Shown here: one piece after another, positions 45,988 through 58,270 of the stretch
Layout: each line of letters begins with the position of its first letter
How positions within the stretch are numbered: position 1 is the first letter of the stretch
Assembly: GCF_023278565.1 (NCBI RefSeq)
Contig: NC_064682.1
Span: 4,340,001 to 4,404,000 of the forward strand
From: Colletotrichum lupini
Lineage: Eukaryota > Ascomycota > Sordariomycetes > Glomerellales > Glomerellaceae
Length of the DNA: 64,000 bases
Direction of reading: 5' to 3'
Made by a program: the position numbers and the translations under genes
Notes under the pieces: model-generated
Databases searched by the model: none
Seen by the model: the letters and a program-made list of their open reading frames with translations, nothing else
What the model was told of the DNA's origin: nothing

Positions 45988-46683
45988 TCTGCCACAGTGT
46001 CACTCGCTCGTGGATACTGGTGAGCTGGAGTTGGTATGCGAGGACTCCGACTAGGATGGGACCACGACAAGCGTCTACGGGCAACCACATTTGTACTTTA
46101 GACCACATTTTACGCCTTTCAAATCTGCACACTGTAGCTCGATAGAAGCACAACTCCATACATTACGTTTATTTCTTAGTATTGAAGTCCATATGTTCAT
46201 CACCAGCACCGGCAAAGGGCCACGACAGCTGATCAAGCGCAAGCATGAGGATCCCTCCGGCCCCACGAGAACACCGAACAAAGGCTGACAAACTTCACTC
46301 TAGACCGCTGCTTGCTGATGCAAATTAAGGTCTGGTCCCCTCGCCAAATTGCCATGGTGGTGCTAGACCCGGTGTTTGCAACCTGTTATCGGTTAGTAGT
46401 GCCGATGAGGCCTGCAAACAATCCTTCATGGGCATTCTCTGGCATTGCGACGGGGGTAACAATGCTACCGTGCTACGTCACCATCTCGCCAGGAGTATAT
46501 GATATTCATCCGAAGATGCGATCGTCTGAACTTGTGCAACTCGAGCAAAATCACGTGTCGAACTCTCTGTACGGAAGTCCGTCGTGGATTCGGAGGTAAT
46601 GAAACCGTTAAAATTCCCTCTCATGCTTTTGACATCCTACCTTGATATTGAAGACGATACAGCTAGGCTAGTCCTTCAATTGC
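45988..46683. other. Intergenic upstream of the FAD monooxygenase
   Basis: Carries the 3' end of the large gene and the promoter of the monooxygenase. No other feature recognised. Confidence 0.5.
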
Positions 46684-48096
46684 ATGTTGACCGCGTCCGC
46701 AATGGCAATCCAGGATACGAACGGCAACTCTGATAAGCACCGGAATAATGGGCCCAAGGTCGCAATCATAGGCGCGGGTTTGACTGGCTTGATCGCCGCC
46801 CAAGGACTGGAAAAGGTGAGTGAGCATGTGTAGCACCAACTCGCGTCAGAAGTTGACACGATACATCAGAGTGGCTTCAACGTGGTCGTGTTTGAACGTG
46901 ATGAAAGCATAGCAGCTCGGCCGCGCGACTGGTCGATCCTCATCGGTTGGGGCATGAGCACACTCACAGAGCTGTTACCTGAGCAGATTGTGAAGAACTT
47001 CCCTCAAGGTATTTGCAATCCGCACCTTGAATTCAACGATTGGGACGAGAGCGTCATCGGGTACAACGGCGCTACCGGCGAGGTCATGTTCCAAAACTCG
47101 ACGCCAGGCGCTCGGCGGATCAGCAGACGACGCCTTCGCAAAGTCCTTGCTGAAGGGCTCGATGTTCGGTGGGGCAAGTACCTCGATCAGATGATGCCCA
47201 GAAGTACCTCGATGGACCTCGTCTTCCGAGATGGAGAGAGATATGAAGCCGATTACGTCTTGGGAACAGACGGCGTCTCCTCCAAAGTCCGAGAATTGCT
47301 TATGGGGGCTGAGAAGGCTAGGCCAGTGCCATCAGGATACTCCATCGCGAACTGTGTCTGCAAGTACGGGGACGCAGATAAGGTCAACGCCGTGGTGAAG
47401 GCACACTCTGTGTGCGCGCTCATGCTGGGAACGGCAAACCTGGCTGGCTGTGGTGGTGAGTATATGGATGCTCGAAAGGTTTCGTGCGCGTCTAAGCTAA
47501 GATTGTAGTCATGTCCGCAGAAGATCCGAACAATGTTGCCAGTTGGGAGACCTTCTGGGTCAAAGTATGGCGCGGTCACTCCGTCAGCCTGAATGGCCAA
47601 GAAGCCATTGACTATGCAAAAAAGGATCTATCAGGCATTTGCGAGCCGTTCCGGTCTGCTCTAGAATGGACGCCGGTAGGAAGCTCCTGCTATCTTGACG
47701 AGATGAAGTACTGGCTTCCCAGCCCATGGGAGACACACGATGGCAGAGTAACCTTGGCAGGAGACGCCGCTCATCCCATGTTGCCGTGTAAGTCAGACTT
47801 GATTGTGCGGTTACAGTCGGGACAGCCTTTTGGAACTAACGCCATCACTAGTCCGAGGCCAGGGACTTCAGCACGCGATCATTGATGTTCAGAACTACAT
47901 AAATACACTGTCAAGGTTAAGAGACGTTCGTGAGGTTACCAGTCGCAAAGGCGCCATGGAAGCGTATGGTGCAGACGTCGTCGAGCGGGGCTCTGTTGCT
48001 GTGGCTCAAGCTTTGAAAGAGGCAGAGAATTCGCTGAATCCGGACACCGTAGGGAATATGCTCATGGTTACCCAGGGACACGGGAGATCTATTTAA
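46684..48096 (+). CDS. FAD-dependent monooxygenase
   Basis: Flavin monooxygenase of the p-hydroxybenzoate hydroxylase fold; uses NAD(P)H and O2 to hydroxylate an organic substrate. Four exons (46684-46815, 46870-47455, 47509-47787, 47852-48096) join to 413 residues. The FAD Rossmann motif GxGxxG is at 30-35 (VAIIGAGLTG); GTDGVSSKVRELL gives the DG-type motif near 190; the GD motif is at 324-325 (VTLAGDAAHPMLPFRGQGLQ), completed by splicing of intron 3. It has no signal peptide or C-terminal membrane helix, so it is probably cytosolic. Relatives occur in secondary metabolism and aromatic degradation, but no biosynthetic core enzyme is nearby, so a cluster role is not supported. ATG at 46684; a second in-frame ATG six codons later is possible. 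Confidence 0.9.
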
Positions 48097-48922
48097 GACC
48101 CCAGAGATGCGTTTGATGTAACAAAGATCATGCACTGTTTTCGAAACCTTGCAGTCAAGCCAATTCCAGTACATGTCGTTCATAACTACTAGAAAACTTA
48201 ACATGCAGCTTGGTTCGGGAGCATCAAAATCCCCTAACACACAAGTCAGCCATGAACAAGCATTCAACTATGTTCGTTGTGCCCAGACAGCGAAAACTAC
48301 CCTCTGTTGGTACCTTATACGGCCACATTCAATGCTTCAAACTTCACTCATGCTGATGATGTTTGGTTTAAACGACTCGACGTCGCTCTCTACATTCAGG
48401 TAGCACGTAACAAGTACCAAAGTAATTGCTGACGGCTTTCTTGAAGAGGTCGGAGTAAATCAACGCATCCGGCAACACCATTCCCCGAATCTGGTGCAGT
48501 TCAAAAAGTGCATGTAGAAGAACGAGCTCATTGTCGGGATTTTGTTGAAACGCTGTAAAATAATTCTTTGAACACGGGTGGATGGTTACTGTCAGCCCCT
48601 TGTCCACAGACTTCGTTGCTATGGGGAGCATATGGCAGAGAGAAATATATGCATCGTTTTGGATATGCCCACAACAATTTGAGTCCTGTAAAACATCATG
48701 CTAGAGGGAGAGGATAGACCTATGGTCAGTGACATGGTCTCGGCTAAGCTACTTGGGTCGGAATTATCTCAAACGGTACGTCTGATTGAGATTATGGGGT
48801 CCTGAATACATCAAGCAAAATTAATTATGAAATTGGCTTGAAGAAAATCAAAGGGTGACTGCTAAGCCCTAAAGTGAGGAAGTTCTAACTAGATCTCCCT
48901 TCTTGGTGTGTCTTTGGCAACT
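48097..48922. other. Intergenic region with one possible coding remnant
   Basis: Between the monooxygenase and the secreted-protein gene. Apart from the remnant listed at 48368-48685 nothing is recognised. Confidence 0.45.
48368..48685 (-). pseudogene. Possible last exon or gene remnant
   Basis: On the minus strand an open stretch of 105 codons follows a good splice acceptor (TTTTACAG ending at 48686) and runs to a TAA. It reads like real protein, with helical blocks such as NELVLLHALFELHQIRGMVL and DLFKKAVSNYFGTCY, but I find no upstream exon to join it to. It may be the C-terminal leftover of a lost gene, or chance. Family not recognised. Confidence 0.25.
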
Positions 48923-49963
48923 TTAGCACTGCTTGTTCGAGCCGTCAGTGTAGAAGAAGTCCTGGTTGATCTTGATGGCATCAACGTGCCAAGTCTTGCC
49001 GTCGTCGGTCGTCTTGATACCACTCGAGGTAGCGCCAGTAAGTTGAAGAGAATCGCCAAAGGTCTTGTCAGCCTTGGCAAGGACGACGGTGAGGTTGCTC
49101 CAGCCTGAGAGTGTAAAGTTAGCGCATGAGAACACACCCCAATTCAAGATAGCAGGCTCAGTCAACTTACTGTAGGCAGGGAGGGTTCCGCAGGCGCCTT
49201 GGTAACACTCGTTGCTGGAGTAGATGTAGGTAGGGGCCTTGCCGTTGCCGTCCACTGGGCTCTGCGTCAGTATTGTCTCGTTGGTTGGGGGAGGTGAAAG
49301 AAGTACTTACCGTCGGTCTGCTGCGAGACCATGGCACCGTTGATCCAGACCTTCTGAGTTACACCCTTGGAGGCATCGTAGACGACTAAGGACAGTTAGT
49401 TTTCGGCACTAACACAGCCATGAGACAAGAACCTGGAACGTACGCTCAAAGTCGACGTCGGACTTGGAGGGAATGGCGATGTATGGCTGGGCAACCTGGG
49501 TGGCTGGGGCTTGTTAGTATACTCCTACAAATCCGCAAGTTTGGGTTTCTTAAACTTACAACCGGTGAAAGTGCTGGCAGCCACGCACCACTCGGTGTTC
49601 GAGGCAGGGCAGCCGCTATGGAGGATTTCGTTAGTCGATGACAAGAAGCCTAGAGCCGGACATGTCTCACGCAGCAGAGTTATCGGGGGCCCAGTTCAAG
49701 AGAGGCTGGAAGAGATTGCTGCCCTGGTCGCTGACGGACTGGGAGATGCCAACCCAGATTGACATCCACGGCTGGCCGTCCTTGTTACTGATGACGGTGC
49801 CGCAGGGAATGGACGGGGGAACGAGGGTGTAGGTGGCCTTGGTGATGACACTGCTGTCGGACCCGAGGGTGAACATGTTACCGAATTTCCACGCATCGTA
49901 CTTGCCAGCAGCGACGATTCGCGCAGCGAGGGGGAGAACGGCAATGGAAGAGAATGAACGCAT
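48923..49963 (-). CDS. Small secreted protein, family not recognised
   Basis: Six exons (49671-49963, 49560-49615, 49444-49503, 49311-49385, 49171-49254, 48923-49104) join to 249 residues; introns are 55-66 bp with consistent phase 1 or 2 ends. The N-terminus (MRSFSSIAVLPLAARIVAAG) is a signal peptide, with cleavage probably near residue 19. The mature part is Ser/Thr/Asn-rich with six Cys: PCGTV, GCPASNTEWCV, NECYQGACG and a C-terminal KQC, suggesting disulphides. Several aromatic-rich beta-like strands (PWMSIWVGISQ, KVWINGAMVS, KTWHVDAIKI) suggest a beta-sandwich, perhaps lectin-like (inference). It could be an apoplastic or cell-wall protein or an effector. Intron 2's acceptor is chosen at 49504 because only that one keeps frame. 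Confidence 0.8.
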
Positions 49964-52331
49964 CTTGGCTGTTTGAGAGAAAAGAGTGAATGAATCAAAA
50001 TGATAGGTCAGTACACAGCTGCAGAGTGCGAGGAGACGAGGAAAAGCCAAGACGCTAGGTTACATCCATCTTATAGTAGTGTTGGCTTCGGTTTACTCCT
50101 TACATAGGGAGTAATCCAGGGATTAACACTGGTCGTTTCGATGATCGACATGGTTGACTCTGAGCGGCAAAACTCGCCGAGTTCAAATGAAGGGGTTTGC
50201 GACTGGATTACGGCGGGTTTTCCTAGCGAGTATACGATGCCCATTTACTGGGGTTAGCCATGCTGACAACTCTTGATTGGCTTAGCGGCAAATCGGCACA
50301 ACTCTGAGCGGCTGTTTCGGGGAGGGTTCACCAACTGAGCATGTTTAAACTAAGAGCCGCCTTGAATGCGCGTGGGTATCTGTCTATCCACGACTCGGGC
50401 GATCCAAAGCCCTGATTGCATCTAATCTGAATTGCCGGTGGGAGCTGCTAGCTTTGACGTGACGATCATCGCAAGTTGCTGCAGCCCCGAACCTTCAAAT
50501 TCTGCCCAATTACGCTTGAACTTGAATGACAATTTATCACTGGATTACAAGCTAGAATTCTCGCCCCATTGAAACACAATCTCATTACATATTTACTCAG
50601 CAGTTTTCCTGCCGTGGTCAATCCATTCGGATTCCGTCTTGTTAGCAAGGCTTTGTCTGCCTCTTGCACAAAAGCCTTCAAGTGCAGTTTTGGTCATCGC
50701 TGAGAGATGCCGGTTCATTGGCCTCACCAAGCTCGAAAACGATAACACAGTGCAGCGATTCTCTGTTTGTTCTTTTAACACTTTGGCGTTACCGAGGCGC
50801 TATGATAGTGTCCACAAGAAGTAGATGGTCGAAATAAACTTACCAGTTTGTCGGTGGGCTGGTGCGCTGGGCTTTGAATCTTCGAAGGCAACGGCCACTT
50901 TAACACACCAGATTACATTCTGAAGGGCCAGCCACTTCACAACTCTCAATTACCGCATCCTTATGTTCTAGACCAGATCTTTGAGAAGAACTTCCGAGAG
51001 TATCGGAAGGAACCGAGAGGGGATGGCTAGTGACGTGCTCCCTATTATCGGGCACCTGAGACCATATGAATGCCGCCTTATGTGATATTTGCAAATAATG
51101 GCAATTTCTCCTCCGATACCGTGCGATTTCAAATACACGTTCATTTCATCGCTAGTGACACCCATAACTAGTGGACGTCTATTCTCGTCTGTCCATCCGC
51201 CTTGGTCTGGATCGAGCCAAACAATAGCCCTATCTGGCTGAGCCTCAAATTTGTCCTTTTGGTAGCGCTTCGGCTCTGATATGTTTGCGATTCTTGGACA
51301 AAAGAGCACGGGTTCTGCGTGTTTACCTTGCCCCCTGCACAGGTTAGTCTGGATCATGATCCCTTGGAAGGCTATAGAATTGGAAGAGCGATTCATCAAC
51401 AAGACGGGCTACTCTGAGCCCAGCTCAACTCTTCAATTTCTTCAAGTCTGTCCTTGAAAAGTCCTAAATTGGTTTCTTTTCTCGTGCTTCCTGACTTTTG
51501 GGTTCAGGTAGATAAGTGCTTGAATATTCACGCTCGCTGTCGCCAGGCACTGAAGCCCATGGGAAGCGACTTTCGTGAGGGCGGATATTCGGCACGTCTA
51601 TGGGGAACCCCCGGATAAGCTTAAAACTTGGATGCACACTTGCGTAGCCTTAAAATGACCCGTCCCTTTGGAACGGCTTAATAGAGCCAAAATACTATTC
51701 CTCTGTTACAAGTCAATCAGTATCTGTGTCGTGCTTCAATGCTTCCATCAACTGGACTAAGAGAACGAACCATAATGCTCCGAATCAATTTGGAACCGAT
51801 AGTGAGAGTGACTTTTTGAGCATTCTGCAATCACCCCACCATGTCCAATAATAGCCATAGACTTCATACCTGCACAGGCAGCACCCTTGCAGCAGTCACT
51901 CAACATCAGACGGCGTGCGCCACATGGCGAGACGAACCGAGAGCGGACTTTGAGATGCAGCGTCCAAGTTTCCTGACGGCTGGGGTTGATATTCTATGCA
52001 AGTTCCATTCCGCCAGTAGGTGAGGCTTGAACATCGTCACGATTCTCTCGGGCGTGGAAGTATTCACAAGTCGCAACGATGTGTCAAGCTTCCTATTGGC
52101 GTCGTTCCCCCGATCGCGTAGGTCACAAGGTAGTAACAGTGGAAAGTGGTTGAAGTAAGAAAAGTAATTCGTGGCAGTGGTAGCTAGTCAAGTTCCCCTC
52201 CTGCAGTGTTTACCCAGAACGCCATGCCATGCGATCCTGATATGTAATCCGTACAACAAATCAAACAACCCATTACTTTAGGTATCTCATGCCTCCTTTC
52301 TTCAGACTGCCTCTCACATTCCCCCATCCCC
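49964..52331. other. Gene-poor stretch upstream of the secreted-protein gene
   Basis: 2.4 kb without a supported gene. One minus-strand frame (50968-51396, ATG start, 142 codons) lacks any recognisable domain. The region should hold the secreted-protein promoter and the GH76 3' end. Composition is ordinary with no RIP scar. Confidence 0.45.
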
Positions 52332-53997
52332 TCAGTCACCCAGACTCATCCATCCCCACGTACCCAAGCCACCAGCAAGGACGATGAACGTCAGGATACC
52401 CGCGCCAGCCTTATCCGCCGTCGTGATAGGCTCCGGCTCAATGTTATCCTTACTCTTGCTTCCTGCATCAGGATCACCCGCTGAAATACCACCCGTCGAA
52501 TTCGTCACAGGCGGCGCAGTATCCTCGATAAGAAGACTCGACACAGCAGCCAAGACGTTCATGACCTCACCGGCACCAGAGGTCTTGTCGACGGCCGGGT
52601 CGACATAGACTTGCTCGTTCCAGTAGAAGCCGCAGGTGCGACCCTCGGCGCCGCCCGTGCACTGATTGACGGCGTGCTGCGTCGACTCCTTGAGGACGGG
52701 CAGAATCTTGTCCTTCATGAAGGGGGCGACCTGCGTGACGACGGACATCCAGCGGTGGACGTAGCCCTTGAAGGACAACATGTCGGCGGTGCACTGGCCC
52801 TTGCGGCCCTCGCAGGCCAGCTCGTAGGCGGTGTTGTTGGGGAAGAAGTTGAGGAAGAGGGACTCTGTCATCTTTTCGATGCGGCCTTTCCAGACGTCGG
52901 AACCGTTGGTCTGGTCACGGTCAGTATGAGGTCGTAGCTGGAGGGTTCCCACCTGCATTCGTGAGGTGGCACTTACGTAGTTGTACATGAAGGCGGCGCC
53001 CTGCGTGAGAATGGCCGCGTTGTAAGAGAATTGCTGCTTGTTGACGTCGGTGCAGTTGTGCTCGACGTGGCCGCCGTCGTAAACGTTCCAGGACTCGTGG
53101 TCAATGTAGTTGACGGCCCAGAGCCAGTCCCAGGTTTTCTCGGCGTGCTGCGCGTACGTGTCGTTGTTGGTGTATCTGGCGAGGCGGGCGCCAATGTTGA
53201 AGAAACATCCGTTTGCGATGGCTGCGACATGCGTTAGCTACCTCTGCGTCCCGAACGTCCCCTCCTAGGAACCCAGATTTCGCTCGGGGGTCGCATACTG
53301 TTCTTGTAGTTGTATCCAGCATTGGAAAAAGGCACCTGCCATCTCAGACCTCCACCGCAGGTATCGTCGTGGCGATCGGGGCTAGCTTGCGTCGTCCACA
53401 CGGCCTGCGCCAGTGCCAGCCACTGAGGCTTCTCTTCGGGCGGGTTCGGGAACTTGTTCTCTGCGGCCAACATGGCGGACATGCCCCAGAAGCCTTGGTC
53501 GTCGTTACCCAGCGATGCGGTGTGGTTTGGCGGCATGTAATCGGCATTGGGGCCGGTCTGGTGAAGCATGCCCTGCATGACGAGGTCGTTGTAGGCCGAG
53601 TCGCCCGTCAGCTTCCAGTAGTCGATGTAAGTGCCCATCATGGCGCCTCCTTCCCACCAGTAGTAGTCGCCCTTGTGCTCGGTTGGCGGGCCAGGTAAAA
53701 TACCGGGGATCTCGCCGGTCTGGTTGCCCTTGTACTGTTTGATAAGGTCGTATGCGAGCATTTTTGCCGACTTTTTTATGTTGTCTGAACAGTGGGGAAG
53801 AAGCGGTGTTAGCAGGAGGGATTCTGCGGGATGATGGACCGCATTGCATCTCATCGTGGGGCGCGACGATGATCGTGGGGTGAGAGGTGCTCGGCTTGCT
53901 TACCAGTTGTGTCGATGGTGTACTGCGCGTTGACGGCGGGGAGGCTGCCGACGAGCAAGAGTGCCGCCGAAGCGGCAGAAGCGAGTGAAGCGACCAT
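52332..53997 (-). CDS. GH76 cell-wall enzyme (Dcw1/Dfg5 type), GPI-anchored
   Basis: Mannan endo-1,6-alpha-mannosidase family protein; Dcw1/Dfg5 relatives are thought to transfer GPI-anchored mannoproteins onto cell-wall glucan. Four exons (53904-53997, 53299-53784, 52977-53221, 52332-52910) join to 467 residues. In order: signal peptide ([20 protein letters not shown], cut near 24); GH76 catalytic domain (about 30-400) with [17 protein letters not shown] and the catalytic Asp pair at 126-127 in GNDDQGFWG; many N-x-S/T sites; Ser/Gly/Asp-rich linker (about 400-440); and a C-terminal hydrophobic tail ([20 protein letters not shown]) expected for GPI attachment. Intron 1 (119 bp) lies just after the signal-peptide exon. 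A 4.3-kb gene-free region lies upstream, long for a housekeeping wall gene. Identification firm; activity as hydrolase or transferase open. Confidence 0.93.
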
Positions 53998-56900
53998 GGC
54001 GAAGAGCCGGTCTACGGAAGAAGACGTAAAGCGCTGCTGAATGAGGAAACAAGATTGATGAGGTGTAATGCAAGATCCCTTAGAATCGGGTGGAGAAGGC
54101 GGTCGAATCGATTTATCGGTCGGAGGGGTTCGGGGTTCGGGGTGACGACGAGTGAGTTGAGATGAAACCGAATGAGTCGATTGTGACTGAAAATGAAAGC
54201 CGGGTCGAAGTTTGAAAAAGAAGGTTTTTCGTTTATGAGAAGCGACTGTTCATGAATGGGCGGCGCCAAAGGTAGAAGGGGCCGTAAAAGAAACTGTGGT
54301 TGCGGTAAGAGGTGTCGGTCGATCGGTCGGTCAGAAATTCGTATTCGTCGTCGGAAGCGAGTGTCGATTTTTATTTACTACGATTGATTTCCCTGATCGG
54401 GGGGTCGGCTGGTATGAAAAAGTGAAAATCCTGCGGCGAGAAATGAAGCGAAGGTTGTAGTTTGGTGTGTAAGCTGTGCGTGTTTATTCGAGTTGAGGTG
54501 GAGGAATAAACGATGGACGGGTGTGAGTTGGGGATGGTTGCAGGTTGACCAACACGGCTTTGTCTTCTCACAGCTCAGAATCAGGATGCACGGGAAAGGG
54601 AAGGAAAAGGGGGGGAAACAGGCTTTCAAGGCCACTTTTTTTCTTCCTTCTCGGCAACTCTGGGCTTTTTGGGAACACAAGAAAATGGGAATCAAGAGAC
54701 ACGGAAGACACACCACAGGAGGGCACAGGATGACGCGGTAGAAATCAGTCTTGGTGGCCGCCAAAGTCTTGGTATTCTTGGTAAAGTCTTGGCCTTCTGG
54801 GCATCGGGGCTGTGCAGCAAATGAGAAGTTGAGAAGATGCCTGGGCCGGGCAGCACTCGAGCACCCTTCACAAGGTTCGACACCAGCAAGGGCCCCCTTT
54901 GGACCAAATAGACCAGATGGATTTCATGAGATGCCGCCAGTCTCGGGACTATCCATTCTATCCAAGGCTCACAGGGCGGTTACGGTCCCACCGTTCATGG
55001 TTTGCCTCTTCCGCCATCTGCAAGGGCAGGCAACGCGGGCAGCACGAAGGATCACCTCACCTCATGCAGTATGTAGAGACCCGGAAACTGGAAGACAGGC
55101 TGTTGAATGCATACACGGACTACACCAACCGAGTGAACCCCTATGGAGAGAGAGAACCAGAGAGATGGATGGATGGATAGGCTGGGGGAATGGGGTATGA
55201 CATGGTTCACCTCTCAATGTCAATGTGACATTTTGCGAGTGACGGCTGGGAACAGACGGATAGGGACGAACTACATACAATTGACCAGACGCCATTTGGG
55301 TTCAAGGACAACCCAAGACGACGAGTCCCGCGAAAGAGCACGCCAAAAAAGCCTCTCTCAAACAGGACCAGCCATCCCTACCCGACAACGAACATTGCCA
55401 AGACTCATTCCTCGCCAAATACGCGGGGACTCGGGAGTCCTCTCTCTGCCAGTCATCATACAGGCTACGGGGAGTTAGAACTTGGGAGGGATTGTCACGA
55501 CTCACGGCCCACGGGCACCATACGCTCCGAAGGGTTAGGCAAGGGGATTACAGAGGGCAGAAGGAGTCCTGCCTTCAATGGACTTCAATGTGGATATGGT
55601 TGATGCCTCCAAAGCCCCGAAAAGCACAAACGGGGACGGAGGCTCGATGGATCCAGGGGTCGCTCAGAGCTAAGGCTCAGCAGCGTCTTGGCGATGGCGA
55701 TGGCGTCTCAGGGCCGGCGAGGGAGATTGATGTTGAGTGCGACTGAGAGGCTGAGGCCTGGTGGTGCTCTGTGATGCGTCGGACAGAGTGGCCGCTGATC
55801 GTTGACTCGCGGTTTTGAGATGAGCAGCGATCGGCCGTCCGACACATGGGAAGAGCCGTTGGAGGGATGGTCCAGGCCAGGTACGTGAACTTCAAGGGCA
55901 GGATTGATTGTACGGATACGGAGTACAATGAAGCGCAACAAAGGTGGCAGAGCAGAAAGGGATTGAGTGCCGGAGAATGCCAAGCAAACAAACGGAATCG
56001 AAAGCAAATCAATAGCTGAAATCGGGTCAAAATGCAAGTTTGGATGTGTGTCGGTAAGGACCAAGAAGTGAGAACTCGTGTCTGCGTCTCATCCCAACAG
56101 GTCAGTACCTACTGTGCTGCAGGATAAAAGTTAGTCAGCTGCAACACCTCGGATGGCATGTCAGCTCAGGTCACTTCGGGCTGTCAGCTCTGCTCAGCTC
56201 ATTCGCCTTGTGCGCAAGGCAAGCTGTCAGATGGCAGACAGGCCAGGTTCAATACGTATTATGAGACCGTGATACGAGTTACAGGTACCGACACGCGCGA
56301 TGGAAGACAGAAGAGACGTAAAGAGCAGAATAAACCCAAAAAACAGGGCAACATCACACATCCACATCCCTTTCTTCAAGCTTGGCCTTGGGTGCATAAC
56401 CGGCAGGCTTGGGCATTGTGTTGTTTATGTACGCCAAGGAGCGATCGGTTCGGCCAAGGCAGATCACACGACGGTAGAGAGCCGGACGCCGCGGGGGATA
56501 TGAGCGACTTGGAGCGAGTGCCACCGGTTGCCGTGTGAGCCGCCGGGCTGCCAACACATCGCGTGTGTTTGGGCGATGACAAGTCAAACTGGCGATCGTT
56601 TTTTTCCAGACATTGGCTGGCTTGGTGTCTTGACAAGTCTTGGTCAAAAGTGAGTGCGATTCAGAGTGAAAGTGAGTGTGAGAGTGAGAGTGAGAGTAGC
56701 ACATGAGTGAGTGAGAGGGTGACATGGCCACTGAAGTGAGCTGAGGAAAGAGCAGAGGGACAGCGGGCAGTGGAATTTGGGAAGGCACCGATGGGAGGGA
56801 TTGGCAACTGGAGAAGGAAAGAACACTTGGGTTGCTGGAGTGCTGGAGAAGGAAGGAAGGAACCTGCCCGTGGCTGCCCTGGAAGGAAGGTCTCGACCAC

Positions 56901-58270
56901 AATTAACCTTAGTCCTCATTCACACTGTACGTACCCCCACTGGCTCCACCAAACCTTGTAGCGAAGCCAGTGGCTACGCAGTGCCAAGGCCACCGGGAAT
57001 TTGAATGGAACTCTCAATTTCCTGCCTCAAATAGGGGGCAGCTGCACAGTAGCTGCCTGACAGTGCAGCACACAGCCACTCACGGTACGTACCGTCTACG
57101 AACCATACGGAAGGACCAATCACTTGCGGCTCCAAAAACTGACAGCTTCGAGCCGCCAAGACTCCATTAAATTAGCACCACGGCCCACCTTACCAACCTG
57201 GCAACCTCCGGTTTCCCATTTTCCCCTGACCTCCCAACGGCACCCGAAATCCCCGAACGGCGCCTATCAGGTACGTACCCGGCACGACGTCTTTCCCTCT
57301 TCGTGACTTCTTCACATTTACAGGGCCCAGTCTCTGTTGTCTGTACGAGTATTCGTATGGGTACGGCCACTATGTACTCCGTACGTCGATAGACCCGGAG
57401 CTTCTTTGTTTCGTTTCCTCTTCCAACCTCAATCACCTGAAAACTGAAGCATCGCCTTGAGAGCCATCCCTGCGCCATCATCCTTGTCCAGCTGGCAAAG
57501 GAATCCCCCGAGATTAACACTACTCCCGCAATCCCTACAAATGAGCCGCATCACGGGAACATGGCACGCCGGCCAAGATCGACAGTCCCTCGTGGTGCTC
57601 GATGGATAGGCTCTAGCGTCCCAAACTTTCAACATAATCAACAGATTCCTGCTTTCAGACATGCGGCACGCCGGCCCCGTAGGTCCACCTCCGGATCGGA
57701 CGGCCGCCCCATGTGAATGCCGAGACCTGGAAGTGCCGTGACCCTGGGGCTTTCCGCTCGAGTTCTGGCTTCAGCACTGGCTATGGAGTCGGTTCGGTCC
57801 ATGATATGACATGTTGAAGAGCTCGAGCGGATAACATCTTCCAACCGCTGGCTACCCATCCTCGCTATCAACCTTTTTGTATTGAGATTGGCCAATTGTG
57901 ACTCAAACTGACGCATTGTAGCACGTGGTCTCTGTTCTCTTTACGACTATCTCATACAGACTGTGAATGCTGCAATATATCTGCAAGGCACATCAGCCGC
58001 ATAGAGGCTTACGTGAGATGCCAGTTATATCTTATCAACGGCGCTGGTCGGCTATCGCTGGACAAGGCAGCAAGACGCATGTTGGCTGACTTGCACGAAG
58101 CTTCTACCTCATGAAGGCCCGATAGAGGGATGTCGGTCAGCAAGCTAACGGGCCCAATATGTCGCAGACTCTCGCTGTCGCAACCACTGTGTTTTTGCCA
58201 CATAAAACCTCGTGGCTATCGTCGACACCCTCTGCATTGTGATACCTCGCACCAGAGCAATCCGAACATC
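53998..58270. other. Long gene-poor stretch upstream of GH76 and membrane-protein genes
   Basis: 4.3 kb between divergent starts with no supported gene. It contains a GTGAG-rich tract (56650-56719) and palindromes of the GGTACGTACC type at 56927, 57084 and 57270, the same motif as in the left desert. A minus-strand frame at 56354-56902 ends in a plausible peptide but starts in low-complexity sequence. Long 5' regulatory or untranslated sequence, or non-coding RNA, is the likeliest content. Confidence 0.5.
56650..56719. repeat. GTGAG-type microsatellite-like tract
   Basis: About 70 bp made of imperfect GTGAGA, GTGAGT and GTGAAA units, all purine-rich between regular Ts. It lies in a gene-free region and is probably slippage-derived. 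Confidence 0.7.

Noticed and set aside
50968..51396. 142-codon minus-strand frame with ATG
   Set aside because: Some protein-like stretches but no recognisable family, no neighbouring exons; too weak to call.
46684..53997. Secondary-metabolite gene cluster around the FAD monooxygenase
   Set aside because: No polyketide synthase, peptide synthetase, terpene cyclase or other core enzyme is present nearby.
54751..55200. 149-codon plus-strand frame
   Set aside because: No domain; overlapped by frames in other phases.
56354..56902. 182-codon minus-strand frame
   Set aside because: First half is a translation of the GTGAG tract (Ser/His repeats); the tail looks plausible but nothing supports expression.
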